Shown piece after piece: positions 15,731 through 23,256 of a DNA stretch of 54,674 nucleotides. The DNA comes from Avoscillospira sp045530865 (GTDB taxonomy: Bacteria; Bacillota; Clostridia; Oscillospirales; Oscillospiraceae). How positions within the stretch are numbered: the stretch's first letter is position 1; each line of letters begins with the position of its first letter. Location of the stretch: contig JAZSCX010000074.1 in the NCBI GenBank assembly GCA_045530865.1, positions 1 to 54,674 of the forward strand. The letters run 5' to 3'. The position numbers and the translations under genes are program-made. The notes beneath the pieces were generated by a model that saw only the letters and a program-made list of their open reading frames with translations, ran no database searches and was not told the origin of the DNA.

Positions 15731-16411
15731 ATGATTTGGTATGTTGAGGATGATGCAAGCATCCGTGACATCGCAATCTATGCACTGAACTCCGCCGGAT
15801 TTGAAACAAAAGGCTTTGAAGATGGCCTTTCATTTTGGGAAGCGCTGAAAAAAGAGAAACCGGAACTGGTCGTTCTGGATGTGATGCTCCCCGGCATGGA
15901 TGGGATTGAACTTCTTTCCAAGATGAAGGAGTCTATGGAATATAGCCGCCTTCCTGTGATTATGGCTACCGCCAAGGGACAGGAATATGACCGCATCCGT
16001 GGCTTGGATTTGGGCGCTGATGATTATATCGTAAAGCCTTTCAGTATGATGGAGATGGTATCCAGAGTGAAAGCGGTGCTGCGCCGCAGTCAGCCCCAGC
16101 AGGTATCCAAACTGCTGAAGGTGGGCGGTCTGGTGGTCAATCTGGACGAGCATACCGTTATCGTTGACGGTAACAGAGTTCAGCTTACTTACAAGGAGTT
16201 TGAACTGCTTCGTATGTTCCTTTCCCATCCCGGAATGGTCTATACCAGAGAGCAGCTGTTTTCTCAAGTTTGGAAACTGGATTACATGGGTGACTCCCGC
16301 ACTCTGGATTCACATATCCGCACATTGCGTCAGAAACTGGATGGCTACGGCAAGATGATCGAAACCGTGCGTAATGTAGGCTATCGTTGGGAGGTAGGCT
16401 ATGACAGGTAA
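15731..16411 (+). CDS. phoB: PhoB/PhoP-type response regulator
   Basis: A 226-residue OmpR-family regulator. The receiver domain has the acidic pocket VEDD, phospho-acceptor Asp50 in VVLDVMLPGMDG, Thr in MATAK and Lys in IVKPFS. The C-terminal winged helix includes LTYKEFELLRMFLSHPGMVYTREQL. It presumably activates the PHO-box promoter at 11604-11658. It starts three bases after phoU and overlaps phoR by 11 bases. Confidence 0.94.
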   Translation: MIWYVEDDASIRDIAIYALNSAGFETKGFEDGLSFWEALKKEKPELVVLDVMLPGMDGIELLSKMKESMEYSRLPVIMATAKGQEYDRIRGLDLGADDYIVKPFSMMEMVSRVKAVLRRSQPQQVSKLLKVGGLVVNLDEHTVIVDGNRVQLTYKEFELLRMFLSHPGMVYTREQLFSQVWKLDYMGDSRTLDSHIRTLRQKLDGYGKMIETVRNVGYRWEVGYDR

Positions 16412-18053
16412 AATTTTTAAGTCTATCCTCTCTGTAGCCATCGCCGTGTTGTTGGCAAGCCTTGTCATCATTATCGGTGTTTTGTATCCGTACTTTGGTG
16501 GTGTGCAGGAGTCTCAGCTGAAAGATGAACTGAGCCTGGCGGCAAGTGCAACGGAGCAGCTTGGCGAAAGTTATCTGGAAGGTCTGGATTATAGCCGCTA
16601 TCGTCTGACATGGGTAGATGCAGACGGCACAGTTATTTTTGACAGCCATGCAGATGCCGCTGCCATGGAAAACCACGCAGACCGTGAAGAAATCAAGGAA
16701 GCCCTTGTTTCCGGCACCGGCAGCAGTACCCGTCAGTCCTCTACGCTGACGGAGCAGACCATTTATGAAGCAGCTCGTTTGAATGACGGCAGCGTACTTC
16801 GTATTTCCGTCAGCCGAGCAACCGCATTGGTTCTGGTTCTCGGTATGCTCCAACCGATTGCTATTGTGCTTGTGATCGCCATTGCACTTTCCGCATGGCT
16901 TGCGCACCACATGGCAAAGAAGGTTGTAGAACCGCTGAATAAATTGGATCTGGATAATCCTACGAAAAATGAAGCCTACGAGGAATTGTCCCCTCTGCTT
17001 CATCGTATCCATGCGCAGCACTCTGAAATCAAGAGTCAGATGCGGACATTAAAACGCAAGCAGGATGAGTTTGACCAGATCACCGGCAACATGAAAGAAG
17101 GTCTTGTTCTTCTGGACAGCATGGGCAGGATCATTAGCATCAACCCTGCGGCAAGAACGCTGTTTGGAGCCGGTATTGCCTGCGTAGGAGAAGATTTTCT
17201 TACCATAGACCGCAAGCAGAATATGCGGCTGGCTTTGGAGGAAGCAAAGACACAGGGACACGCCGATTTCCGTGCCAAAGAAAATGGAAGAGAGTATCAA
17301 TTTGATCTGAGCCGCATTGATTCTGACGGCAATAGTCACGGCATGGTGATCCTCGCCTTTGACGTGACCGAGCAGGTGAACGCTGAAAAACACCGTCAGG
17401 AGTTCACAGCTAATGTGTCCCACGAACTGAAAACGCCGTTGCAATCTATCATCGGCTCTGCGGAACTGATGGAAAACGGCATTGTAAAAGCCGAAGATGT
17501 TCCACGTTTTGTAGGTCATATCCGCAAGGAAGCATCCAGACTGGTTTTTCTGATCGACGATATTATCCGCTTGTCTGAGTTGGATGAAGGAACAGAAATG
17601 CCCCATGAAGATGTTTCTCTCAAAGTTCTTTCTGAGGAAGTCTGTGAGACACTTGCAGATGCCGCAAAGCTGAAAGATGTTTCTTTGGAAGTGACTGGCG
17701 ATGATGGTGTTGTCAATGGTGTCCGCAGATTGCTGTACGAGATCGTTTACAATCTCTGCGACAATGCCATTAAGTACAACAACCCCGGCGGCAGCGTGAA
17801 AGTGAATGTGGCTCAGAAGTCCGGTGAGGTTCTGCTGAGCGTGCAGGATACCGGTATTGGTATTTCTCCCGAACATCAGGACAAGGTGTTTGAACGTTTC
17901 TATCGTGTAGATAAGAGTCATTCCAAGCAGTCTGGCGGCACCGGCCTTGGCTTGTCTATCGTCAAGCACGCCGTGCAGTATCATCATGGCAGGATTGAAA
18001 TCAACAGTAAAGTCGGTGAAGGCACAACGGTTTCCGTTTTCTTTGATAATTGA
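16401..18053 (+). CDS. phoR: PhoR-type phosphate sensor histidine kinase
   Basis: A 550-residue kinase: membrane segment at about 7-29, an extracytoplasmic region to about 135, second membrane segment near 140-165, a PAS-like domain (EGLVLLDSMGRIISINPAA), H-box NVSHELKTPLQSIIGSAEL, N-box YNLCDNAIKYN, G1 box VQDTGIGI and G2 box SGGTGLGLSIVKH. It phosphorylates PhoB when Pst/PhoU signal low phosphate. It is the last element gene; its terminator overlaps the attR arm. Confidence 0.95.
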   Translation: MTGKIFKSILSVAIAVLLASLVIIIGVLYPYFGGVQESQLKDELSLAASATEQLGESYLEGLDYSRYRLTWVDADGTVIFDSHADAAAMENHADREEIKEALVSGTGSSTRQSSTLTEQTIYEAARLNDGSVLRISVSRATALVLVLGMLQPIAIVLVIAIALSAWLAHHMAKKVVEPLNKLDLDNPTKNEAYEELSPLLHRIHAQHSEIKSQMRTLKRKQDEFDQITGNMKEGLVLLDSMGRIISINPAARTLFGAGIACVGEDFLTIDRKQNMRLALEEAKTQGHADFRAKENGREYQFDLSRIDSDGNSHGMVILAFDVTEQVNAEKHRQEFTANVSHELKTPLQSIIGSAELMENGIVKAEDVPRFVGHIRKEASRLVFLIDDIIRLSELDEGTEMPHEDVSLKVLSEEVCETLADAAKLKDVSLEVTGDDGVVNGVRRLLYEIVYNLCDNAIKYNNPGGSVKVNVAQKSGEVLLSVQDTGIGISPEHQDKVFERFYRVDKSHSKQSGGTGLGLSIVKHAVQYHHGRIEINSKVGEGTTVSVFFDN

Positions 18054-18065
18054 TATCCAGTCACA

Positions 18066-18094
18066 TGCCCATGGGTTATCCCATGGGCAAAAAC
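18066..18094 (+). terminator. Terminator of the pst-pho operon, overlapping the attR arm
   Basis: TGCCCATGGG-TTAT-CCCATGGGCA, a perfect 10-bp stem followed by A-rich sequence. The 3' side (GGGCAAAAAC) is also the outer part of the recombinase arm at 18085-18103. There is no T-run, so it may act together with the downstream sequence. Confidence 0.6.
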
Positions 18095-18113
18095 CGAACA
18101 CCATGGGAGCGCA
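18085..18113 (+). other. attR: element arm plus crossover core
   Basis: Arm GGGCAAAAACCGAACACCA (18085-18103) then core TGGGAGCGCA (18104-18113). The arm is the inverted partner of the attL arm at 5492-5510. Confidence 0.8.
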
Positions 18114-18163
18114 TTACATTCGCATTGTAGGGGTCGGGAGTTCGAATCTCCTCAGGTCCACCA
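18104..18163 (+). pseudogene. 3' part of the split host tRNA-Ala(CGC)
   Basis: After the core come anticodon stem TTACA/TGTAG around loop TTCGCAT (anticodon CGC), variable GGGTC, T-stem GGGAG/CTCCT with loop TTCGAAT, acceptor CAGGTCC (18153-18159), A and encoded CCA (18161-18163). The acceptor pairs with GGGCCTG at 5466-5472. A terminator follows at 18164, as for a normal tRNA gene, but the 5' half is 12.6 kb away. Confidence 0.87.
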
Positions 18164-18201
18164 AAAAAGGGATTGTTGCAAAATACCGCAACAGTCCTTT
18201 T
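18164..18201 (+). terminator. Original terminator of the split tRNA-Ala gene
   Basis: AAAAAGGGATTGTTGC / GCAACAGTCCTTTTT stem-loop with a T-rich tail immediately after the CCA. Confidence 0.75.
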
Positions 18202-18337
18202 TCTTTTGTTTTGCAGCGACACGACCCTTGCGCTCTGATTGATACTGCGATACAGCAACAGGAAACAATGACAAAAACGGTCGAGAGATCTTTTCTGAAT
18301 TCATATAAAATAGAATGCCGATAAGGTGGTGATGAAT

Positions 18338-19231
18338 ATGACGGAACAGATTTTTGCAGTTCAGAAAATGCAGGACTATATCGAAGTCCATCTGACGGAG
18401 GAGATTACGCTGGCTGCTTTGGCAGATACTTGTAATTTTTCACCCTGGTATGCCCACCGACTGTTTCGGGAGCACACCGGTTACGCTCCCGCAGCATACA
18501 TCCGTCGGATGCGGTTGGCGAAGTCCGCTCTGCGTTTAAAAACGGAACACGCCAGGATCATCGATGTGGCCTATGACCTTGGCTTTGCCAGTGTGGACGG
18601 CTACACCCGGGCCTTTCGCAAAGAGTTTGGCATCAATCCGGGCGAATACGCAAAAAGTCCTGTTCCCGTCAAACTGTTCGTTGCCTACGGCGTCAAATTC
18701 AAGGAATTAAGAAAGGAATTTCCAATTGTGACTGAACCCCAAAATGTATTTATTCAAGTGATTCACAAACCCCGCCGAAAGGTCATCATCAAGCGGGGAA
18801 TCAAAGCTGACAACTACTTTGACTACTGCGGCGAGGTTGGCTGTGATGTGTGGGGAACGCTTCTCAGCATGGACAGCCTGTGCGGCGAACCGGTATGCCT
18901 GTGGCTTCCGGAGCGGCATAAGCTCCCCGGAACCTCCATCTATGTGCAGGGCGTTGAGGTGGCCGAGGATTACGAAGGCGTCATCCCAGAGGGATTCGAT
19001 GTAATCACCCTTGGCGAGGCCGACTATCTGATGTTTCAGGGGGAACCTTTTGACGAAGAAGATTATTGCGACGCCATTTTTGCTGTTCAGACCGCTATGA
19101 ACCGCTACGATCCTGCCGTGATTGGCTACTGCTGGGATGACTTGAATCCCCGTATTCAGCTGGAGCCCAGAGGCGAAAGAGGGTATATTGAAATGAGAGC
19201 AGTACACAAGGAACGGGGGGCGCAGAAATGA
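18338..19231 (+). CDS. AraC-family regulator with GyrI-like effector domain
   Basis: A 297-residue regulator. Residues 1-105 hold two AraC helix-turn-helices (EEITLAALADTCNFSPWYAHRLF and ARIIDVAYDLGFASVDGYTRAFRKEFG; key parts LAALADTCNFS and YDLGFASVDGYTRAF). The remainder resembles a GyrI/AraE effector-binding domain (SOS-like SQW fold), found in multidrug-sensing regulators such as Rob. ATG 18338 follows AAGGTGG by eight bases. It overlaps the MFS gene by four bases, so it probably controls that exporter in response to a small ligand. Confidence 0.85.
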   Translation: MTEQIFAVQKMQDYIEVHLTEEITLAALADTCNFSPWYAHRLFREHTGYAPAAYIRRMRLAKSALRLKTEHARIIDVAYDLGFASVDGYTRAFRKEFGINPGEYAKSPVPVKLFVAYGVKFKELRKEFPIVTEPQNVFIQVIHKPRRKVIIKRGIKADNYFDYCGEVGCDVWGTLLSMDSLCGEPVCLWLPERHKLPGTSIYVQGVEVAEDYEGVIPEGFDVITLGEADYLMFQGEPFDEEDYCDAIFAVQTAMNRYDPAVIGYCWDDLNPRIQLEPRGERGYIEMRAVHKERGAQK

Positions 19232-20463
19232 AAAAAGGATATACAAAAGCGGCGCTGTTTCTTGCCAGTCAAGCGGTTTCTTTGCTGGGATCTTCTATCG
19301 TACAGTTTGCTATTATCTGGTATGTTACTCTGGAAACCTCCTCCGGCGGATGGGTTGCTCTGCTCTCGGCAGCAGCTTACATCCCGCAGTTTCTGATTTC
19401 GTTCTTTTCGGGAGTATGGGCGGACCGCTATCCACGCAAGCTCCTGATCATTGCCGCAGATGGGGTGATTGCAGCGGCAACGCTGGCGCTTATGCTTCTG
19501 CTTCCGCAGATCTCCCGGAATGAAACGATCTATGTCGCTCTGGTGGTGATTTCTGTCATCCGCTCCCTTGGCACGGGAATCCATACACCGGCAGTCAATG
19601 CAACGGTGCCGCAGCTTGTTGCAGAGGAACACCTGATGAAATTTAATGGCATCAATGCAACTGTTCAATCGGTGGTTCAGTTCGCTGCACCGGCTATTGC
19701 AGGCAGTATTCTCACATGGGGCAGCTTCCGTGGCACGCTCATGGTGGATGTAGTAACCGCTATGGTAGGTATTGGCCTGCTGAGTGCGATTGTCATCACC
19801 TTTGAAAAGCGAACAGAAACCGCACCGGTTTTCGCCGAAATGCAGGAGGGTATTCGCTATGCTGTCAAGGAGCGGTTTATTGGGAAGCTGATTCTGCTTT
19901 TTGGCCTGTTCATTTTCCTGTGTGTTCCCGCAGGATTTCTCGCAACTTTGTTTGTCAGCCGTTATTACGGGGATACCTATTTCCACATGACGCTTGTGGA
20001 AGTCATCGGCTTTTTGGGTATGATAGCAGGCGGCTTGCTGATCAGCACCTGGGGCGGATTCAAACGCCATACCAAGACGCTGCTGGTGGGAATGGTGTCC
20101 TTTGGATTGCTGGCAATTGCGATGGGTTTGGTAAAGAACTTTTATGTGTATCTGGGATTGATGGCCGTTTACGGAGTTGCACTGACCATGGTGCAAACAG
20201 CCTCCACCACACTGCTGCAGGAGCACTGCACACCGGAAATGTCAGGGCGAATATTCGGATTGTTCGGTGCAGCCTACTCCAGCTTTTTGCCAATCGGTAT
20301 GGTCGTATTCGGTCTGCTGGCAGACAGAACATCCATGCGATTGCTGATGGTTGTATCCGGCGGTCTGCTGATCCTGATGGCAGCCGTGATGTTTCTGGAC
20401 AAATCATTTTATCGGTACAGCAATGCTCACCCCTGTGAGGTCAACTTGATTAATCCAATCTGA
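19228..20463 (+). CDS. MFS transporter (macrolide-efflux MefA-like branch)
   Basis: A 411-residue permease with about 12 membrane segments, motif A ADRYPRKLLII after helix 2 and the MFS_3/enterobactin-exporter-like pattern SQAVSLLGSSIVQFAIIWYV at the N-terminus. Such proteins export drugs, siderophores or peptides; the substrate here is unknown. Translationally coupled to the upstream AraC regulator (ATGA overlap). A terminator follows at 20542-20565. Confidence 0.88.
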   Translation: MKKGYTKAALFLASQAVSLLGSSIVQFAIIWYVTLETSSGGWVALLSAAAYIPQFLISFFSGVWADRYPRKLLIIAADGVIAAATLALMLLLPQISRNETIYVALVVISVIRSLGTGIHTPAVNATVPQLVAEEHLMKFNGINATVQSVVQFAAPAIAGSILTWGSFRGTLMVDVVTAMVGIGLLSAIVITFEKRTETAPVFAEMQEGIRYAVKERFIGKLILLFGLFIFLCVPAGFLATLFVSRYYGDTYFHMTLVEVIGFLGMIAGGLLISTWGGFKRHTKTLLVGMVSFGLLAIAMGLVKNFYVYLGLMAVYGVALTMVQTASTTLLQEHCTPEMSGRIFGLFGAAYSSFLPIGMVVFGLLADRTSMRLLMVVSGGLLILMAAVMFLDKSFYRYSNAHPCEVNLINPI

Positions 20464-20541
20464 CATTCTGTATCAGGCCGTGAATAGAGCATATATCAAC
20501 TTCTCGTTGATGGTTTTATTTTGCTGCTGTAAAAATTGAAG

Positions 20542-20570
20542 CCCCGAATTCGTGAGAATTCGGGGTTTTC
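20542..20570 (+). terminator. Terminator after the MFS gene
   Basis: CCCCGAATTC-GTGA-GAATTCGGGG stem at 20542-20565 followed by TTTTC. Confidence 0.85.
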
Positions 20571-20572
20571 CA

Positions 20573-20705
20573 TCACATTTTCGAAGAAAATATTTCATCG
20601 GCGAAGCCGATTTCAAACGCCGAAAGGCGTATTTCACCGATTTGTTTCGCAAATCGATTTCATTGCGGGTTGGGCATATCCCTATGACCAACCCGCTTAA
20701 AGCGG
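20573..20705. repeat. Array of short hairpins linked by ATTTCA
   Basis: Hairpins ATTTTC-GAA-GAAAAT, CGGC-GAA-GCCG, ACGCC-GAAA-GGCGT, CGATTTG-TTTCG-CAAATCG and GCGGGTTGG...CCAACCCGC succeed each other, separated by ATTTCA (TGAAAT on the other strand). Stem sequences differ but the linker is constant. The layout is like the repeats at 42371-42550 and 43673-43841, with another linker. No coding potential. Confidence 0.75.
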
Positions 20706-20732
20706 TGATATTTCCGTTGTCTGCAAAGACAA

Positions 20733-21815
20733 TTATTCGAACAGATCCATCAGATAGCCATAGCCCTCTGCTTCCATGCTAGCATAGGGGATGAAGCGCA
20801 GGGATGCGCTGTTGATGCAGTACCGTATGCCGTTGGGAGAATCGGGATCATCTGTAAAAACATGCCCCAGATGGGAGTCTCCGGCTCTGCTGCGGACTTC
20901 CGTTCGCTGCAGACCGTGGCTGGTATCAGTCAGCTCCACAATGGCGGGGCCTTCAATGGGTGCGGAAAAGGCGGGCCAGCCGCAGCTGCTTTCAAATTTG
21001 TCCGCAGAGGAAAACAGCGGTTCGCCGGTGACGATGTCCACATAGATTCCTTTTTCAAAATGATCCCAGAACTCGTTGCGGTAGGCATATTCCGTGCCGT
21101 TTTCCTGCGTGACACGATACTGCTCTGCGGTGAGCATATCCTTTATGGCTTCGGCAGCGGGCTTTTGATAATCGCCCGGGTCAATGCGCAGTTTGGAAAA
21201 CAATTCGATCTCTGCAAATGGGATGTGGCAGTAACCGCCGGGGTGGTTCTCCAGATAATTCTGGTGATACTCCTCCGCGGGGAAATAATTCAGAAGCGGC
21301 CCGATCTCCACAAAGAATTGTTCATTGCGGCTTCGTTCGACCTCTGCGATCCGTTCCACGGTCTCTTTTGCCTGTTCATTTGTATAGTAGATTCCGGTTT
21401 GATACTGGGAGCCGACATCGTTGCCCTGCCGGTTTTTCTCCGCAGGGTCGATCACATAGAAGTACGCCAGCAGCAGGGCATCCAGACTCACCTGCTCCGG
21501 ATCATATTCCACGCGTACGGTTTCGCGGAAGCCGGTCTCTCCCGTACAGACGGCGCTGTAGTTGGCATCTGCCTCTCCGGTACCGTTGGCATAGCCGCTT
21601 TGGGCGTCGATGACGCCGGGGATGGACTGCATCAGGTGTTCGATTCCCCAAAAACAGCCGCCCGCAAGATAAATCACATGTTCGCTTTCCTGAGAGAAGT
21701 GCATGGCATCGACCTCCGGTTCCGTCTGGATTGGTGCCATTTTTGCGTTTGGGGCGGGTTCGGGCTTCTGCCGGTGAACGGCACATCCGCCCAGACCTAC
21801 GGTAAAAACAAGCAA
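20733..21815 (-). CDS. msrAB: Bifunctional lipoprotein methionine-sulfoxide reductase MsrA-MsrB (start region frameshifted)
   Basis: A secreted fusion: lipobox GLGGC, then MsrA with catalytic Cys in LAGGCFWGIEHLM, and MsrB with SSCGWPAF, HLGHVF and catalytic Cys in RYCINSASLRF. It reduces both S and R methionine sulfoxides in exported proteins. The frame has no ATG: the obvious ATG at 21859 is one base out of phase, and adding one A to the A7 tract at 21850-21844 would give a normal start, MKTKKNTPIRNWFLVLL, leading into the lipobox. As it stands only a TTG at 21815 opens the frame and the signal is cut short. It is last in the ccdA-tlpA-msrAB operon. Confidence 0.9.
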   Translation of the reverse strand: MLVFTVGLGGCAVHRQKPEPAPNAKMAPIQTEPEVDAMHFSQESEHVIYLAGGCFWGIEHLMQSIPGVIDAQSGYANGTGEADANYSAVCTGETGFRETVRVEYDPEQVSLDALLLAYFYVIDPAEKNRQGNDVGSQYQTGIYYTNEQAKETVERIAEVERSRNEQFFVEIGPLLNYFPAEEYHQNYLENHPGGYCHIPFAEIELFSKLRIDPGDYQKPAAEAIKDMLTAEQYRVTQENGTEYAYRNEFWDHFEKGIYVDIVTGEPLFSSADKFESSCGWPAFSAPIEGPAIVELTDTSHGLQRTEVRSRAGDSHLGHVFTDDPDSPNGIRYCINSASLRFIPYASMEAEGYGYLMDLFE

Positions 21816-21887
21816 AACAAGGAACCAATTTCTGATCGGTGTGTTTTTTTGGTTTTCATAGGCATCTTAATAAACGGTGTGGCTGCT

Positions 21888-22487
21888 TCAGGCGTGGATC
21901 AGTTCAATTCCGCGCTGAAGCGTCTCGCTGTTGATCGCACCAACGGCCTGCGCGATGGCATAGCCTTCGGCATCGATGAAGAATGTGGTTGGCAGGGAAT
22001 AGGTGCCGTAGGTTGCGGCTGCATCGGACTTCGTATCATAGAAAACAGGGAATGTGTATTCGTTTTCTTCGATAAAAGCCGACGCACTCTCCAGAGATTC
22101 CCGCCCGGTGGTGACGTTGATCATCAGGAAGTGAATCTCCTCGCCAAGCTCCAGATATTTTTCGTGGAAATCAGGCATTTCCGATTGGCAGGGGCCGCAC
22201 CAGCTTGCCCAGAAGTTGAGCACCACGGGTTTTCCGAGGTAGTCTGACAGGTGTACTTCGTTGCCGTCCAGATCATACACGGTGAAATCCGGGGCCAATA
22301 CCTTTTCCGGTGCAGGTTCTTCCGGTGCGGGTTTTTCCGGTGCAGGTTCTTCCGGTGCAGCCGGCTGCTGTGTGAGCAGCTGATCCGGTGCGGCATCCTG
22401 TGCCAGCTTATCGTAGAGCAGATAGGCACTGACCAGAAGCAGGGCAAAGGCCAGAACCAAAATCAGCACAGTTGTGTTCTTTTTCAT
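21888..22487 (-). CDS. TlpA/ResA-like membrane-anchored thioredoxin
   Basis: A 199-residue protein with an N-terminal membrane anchor (residues 6-24), a Pro/Ala/Glu linker with repeated EEPAPEKPAP units (about residues 42-62) and a TlpA-type thioredoxin domain with FWASWCGPCQSEMP and cis-Pro loop YSLPTTFFI. It acts outside the membrane and probably passes electrons from CcdA to MsrAB. It lies eight bases after ccdA and 28 before the msrAB start. The linker length could vary between strains because the unit is repeated. Confidence 0.92.
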   Translation of the reverse strand: MKKNTTVLILVLAFALLLVSAYLLYDKLAQDAAPDQLLTQQPAAPEEPAPEKPAPEEPAPEKVLAPDFTVYDLDGNEVHLSDYLGKPVVLNFWASWCGPCQSEMPDFHEKYLELGEEIHFLMINVTTGRESLESASAFIEENEYTFPVFYDTKSDAAATYGTYSLPTTFFIDAEGYAIAQAVGAINSETLQRGIELIHA

Positions 22488-22495
22488 AAAACCTC

Positions 22496-23158
22496 CTAAC
22501 TGAGTAGGCTGAGCAGCCGCCCGAAAGTTCCTGTTGCCATCAGAATACCGATCAAAACCAGCAGAATGCCGCTGACAGCATTGATGATTTTATAATGGTG
22601 CTTGATCCAGTTGAACGCGGATTTCAGATAGTCAATGAGAACGGCGCTCAGAATAAAGGGAATGCCAAGACCAAACGAGTAGGCCAGCAGCATCAGCATA
22701 CCTTCTATCACATGAGCCTGCTGGGAGGCCAGCATCAGGGCCGAGCCCAGAAACGCACCTACGCAGGGCGTCCAGCCCACGGAGAAAACCATACCGAACA
22801 GCAGGGCAGAGAAGAAGCCCATGTTCCGGGTATTGACCGACCGGCGAACGCCCTTGAACAGGGACAGGTTGAAAACGCCGAGGAAGCTCAGACCGAACAG
22901 CACCACAATCAGACCGGAGACGATGTTGACGGCGGTCTGATACTTATGCAGGAAACTGCCGATCGTGCCGGCCAGCGCACCCATGGCCACAAAAACCAAG
23001 GTGAATCCGGTCACAAAGCCCAGCGCACCTTTCAGCGTTTTGCCTGTGGTGCGTTCACCGCCGCCTGCAAAATAGGAGATGTAGATCGGCAGCATGGGCA
23101 GCAGACAGGGGGAAATAAAGGTGATGATGCCTTCCAGAAACGCAATTACATACTGCAT
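22496..23158 (-). CDS. ccdA: CcdA-type membrane electron carrier
   Basis: A 220-residue six-helix protein of the CcdA/DsbD-beta family. The paired cysteines are in FISPCLLPMLPIY and GWTPCVGAFLGSAL, which relay electrons from cytoplasmic thioredoxin across the membrane. It is the first gene of the ccdA-tlpA-msrAB operon, the standard membrane supply line for extracytoplasmic MsrAB. GAGGAGTTTAAAACAA precedes the ATG. Confidence 0.94.
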   Translation of the reverse strand: MQYVIAFLEGIITFISPCLLPMLPIYISYFAGGGERTTGKTLKGALGFVTGFTLVFVAMGALAGTIGSFLHKYQTAVNIVSGLIVVLFGLSFLGVFNLSLFKGVRRSVNTRNMGFFSALLFGMVFSVGWTPCVGAFLGSALMLASQQAHVIEGMLMLLAYSFGLGIPFILSAVLIDYLKSAFNWIKHHYKIINAVSGILLVLIGILMATGTFGRLLSLLS

Positions 23159-23256
23159 TTGTTTTAAACTCCTCTTCCGGACAAAAATGCCACGGTTCTA
23201 TTTTCGGCCAAAAATGCTTGATTGTCAATGGTTGATACAGGAACAATTTTACCGGC

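Larger units (their letters stand above)
5482..18113. mobile_element. 12.6-kb serine-recombinase element inserted in the D-arm of tRNA-Ala(CGC), carrying pst-pho genes
   Basis: The boundaries share the 10-bp core TGGGAGCGCA (5482-5491 and 18104-18113). Outside the two cores lie the halves of one tRNA gene; inside lie two arms that are inverted repeats of each other (18085-18103 and 5492-5510, 16 of 19 matching), as expected for a serine-integrase attP. Contents in order: tRNA-Ala(CGC), decayed large serine recombinase, two small genes, RHH protein, iteron-like region, RepA-like ATPase, zinc-ribbon protein, LexA-like repressor, DUF6809-like protein, then pstSCAB-phoU-phoB-phoR. No relaxase or transfer gene is seen. 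The recombinase lesions suggest the element is now fixed. Confidence 0.85.
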
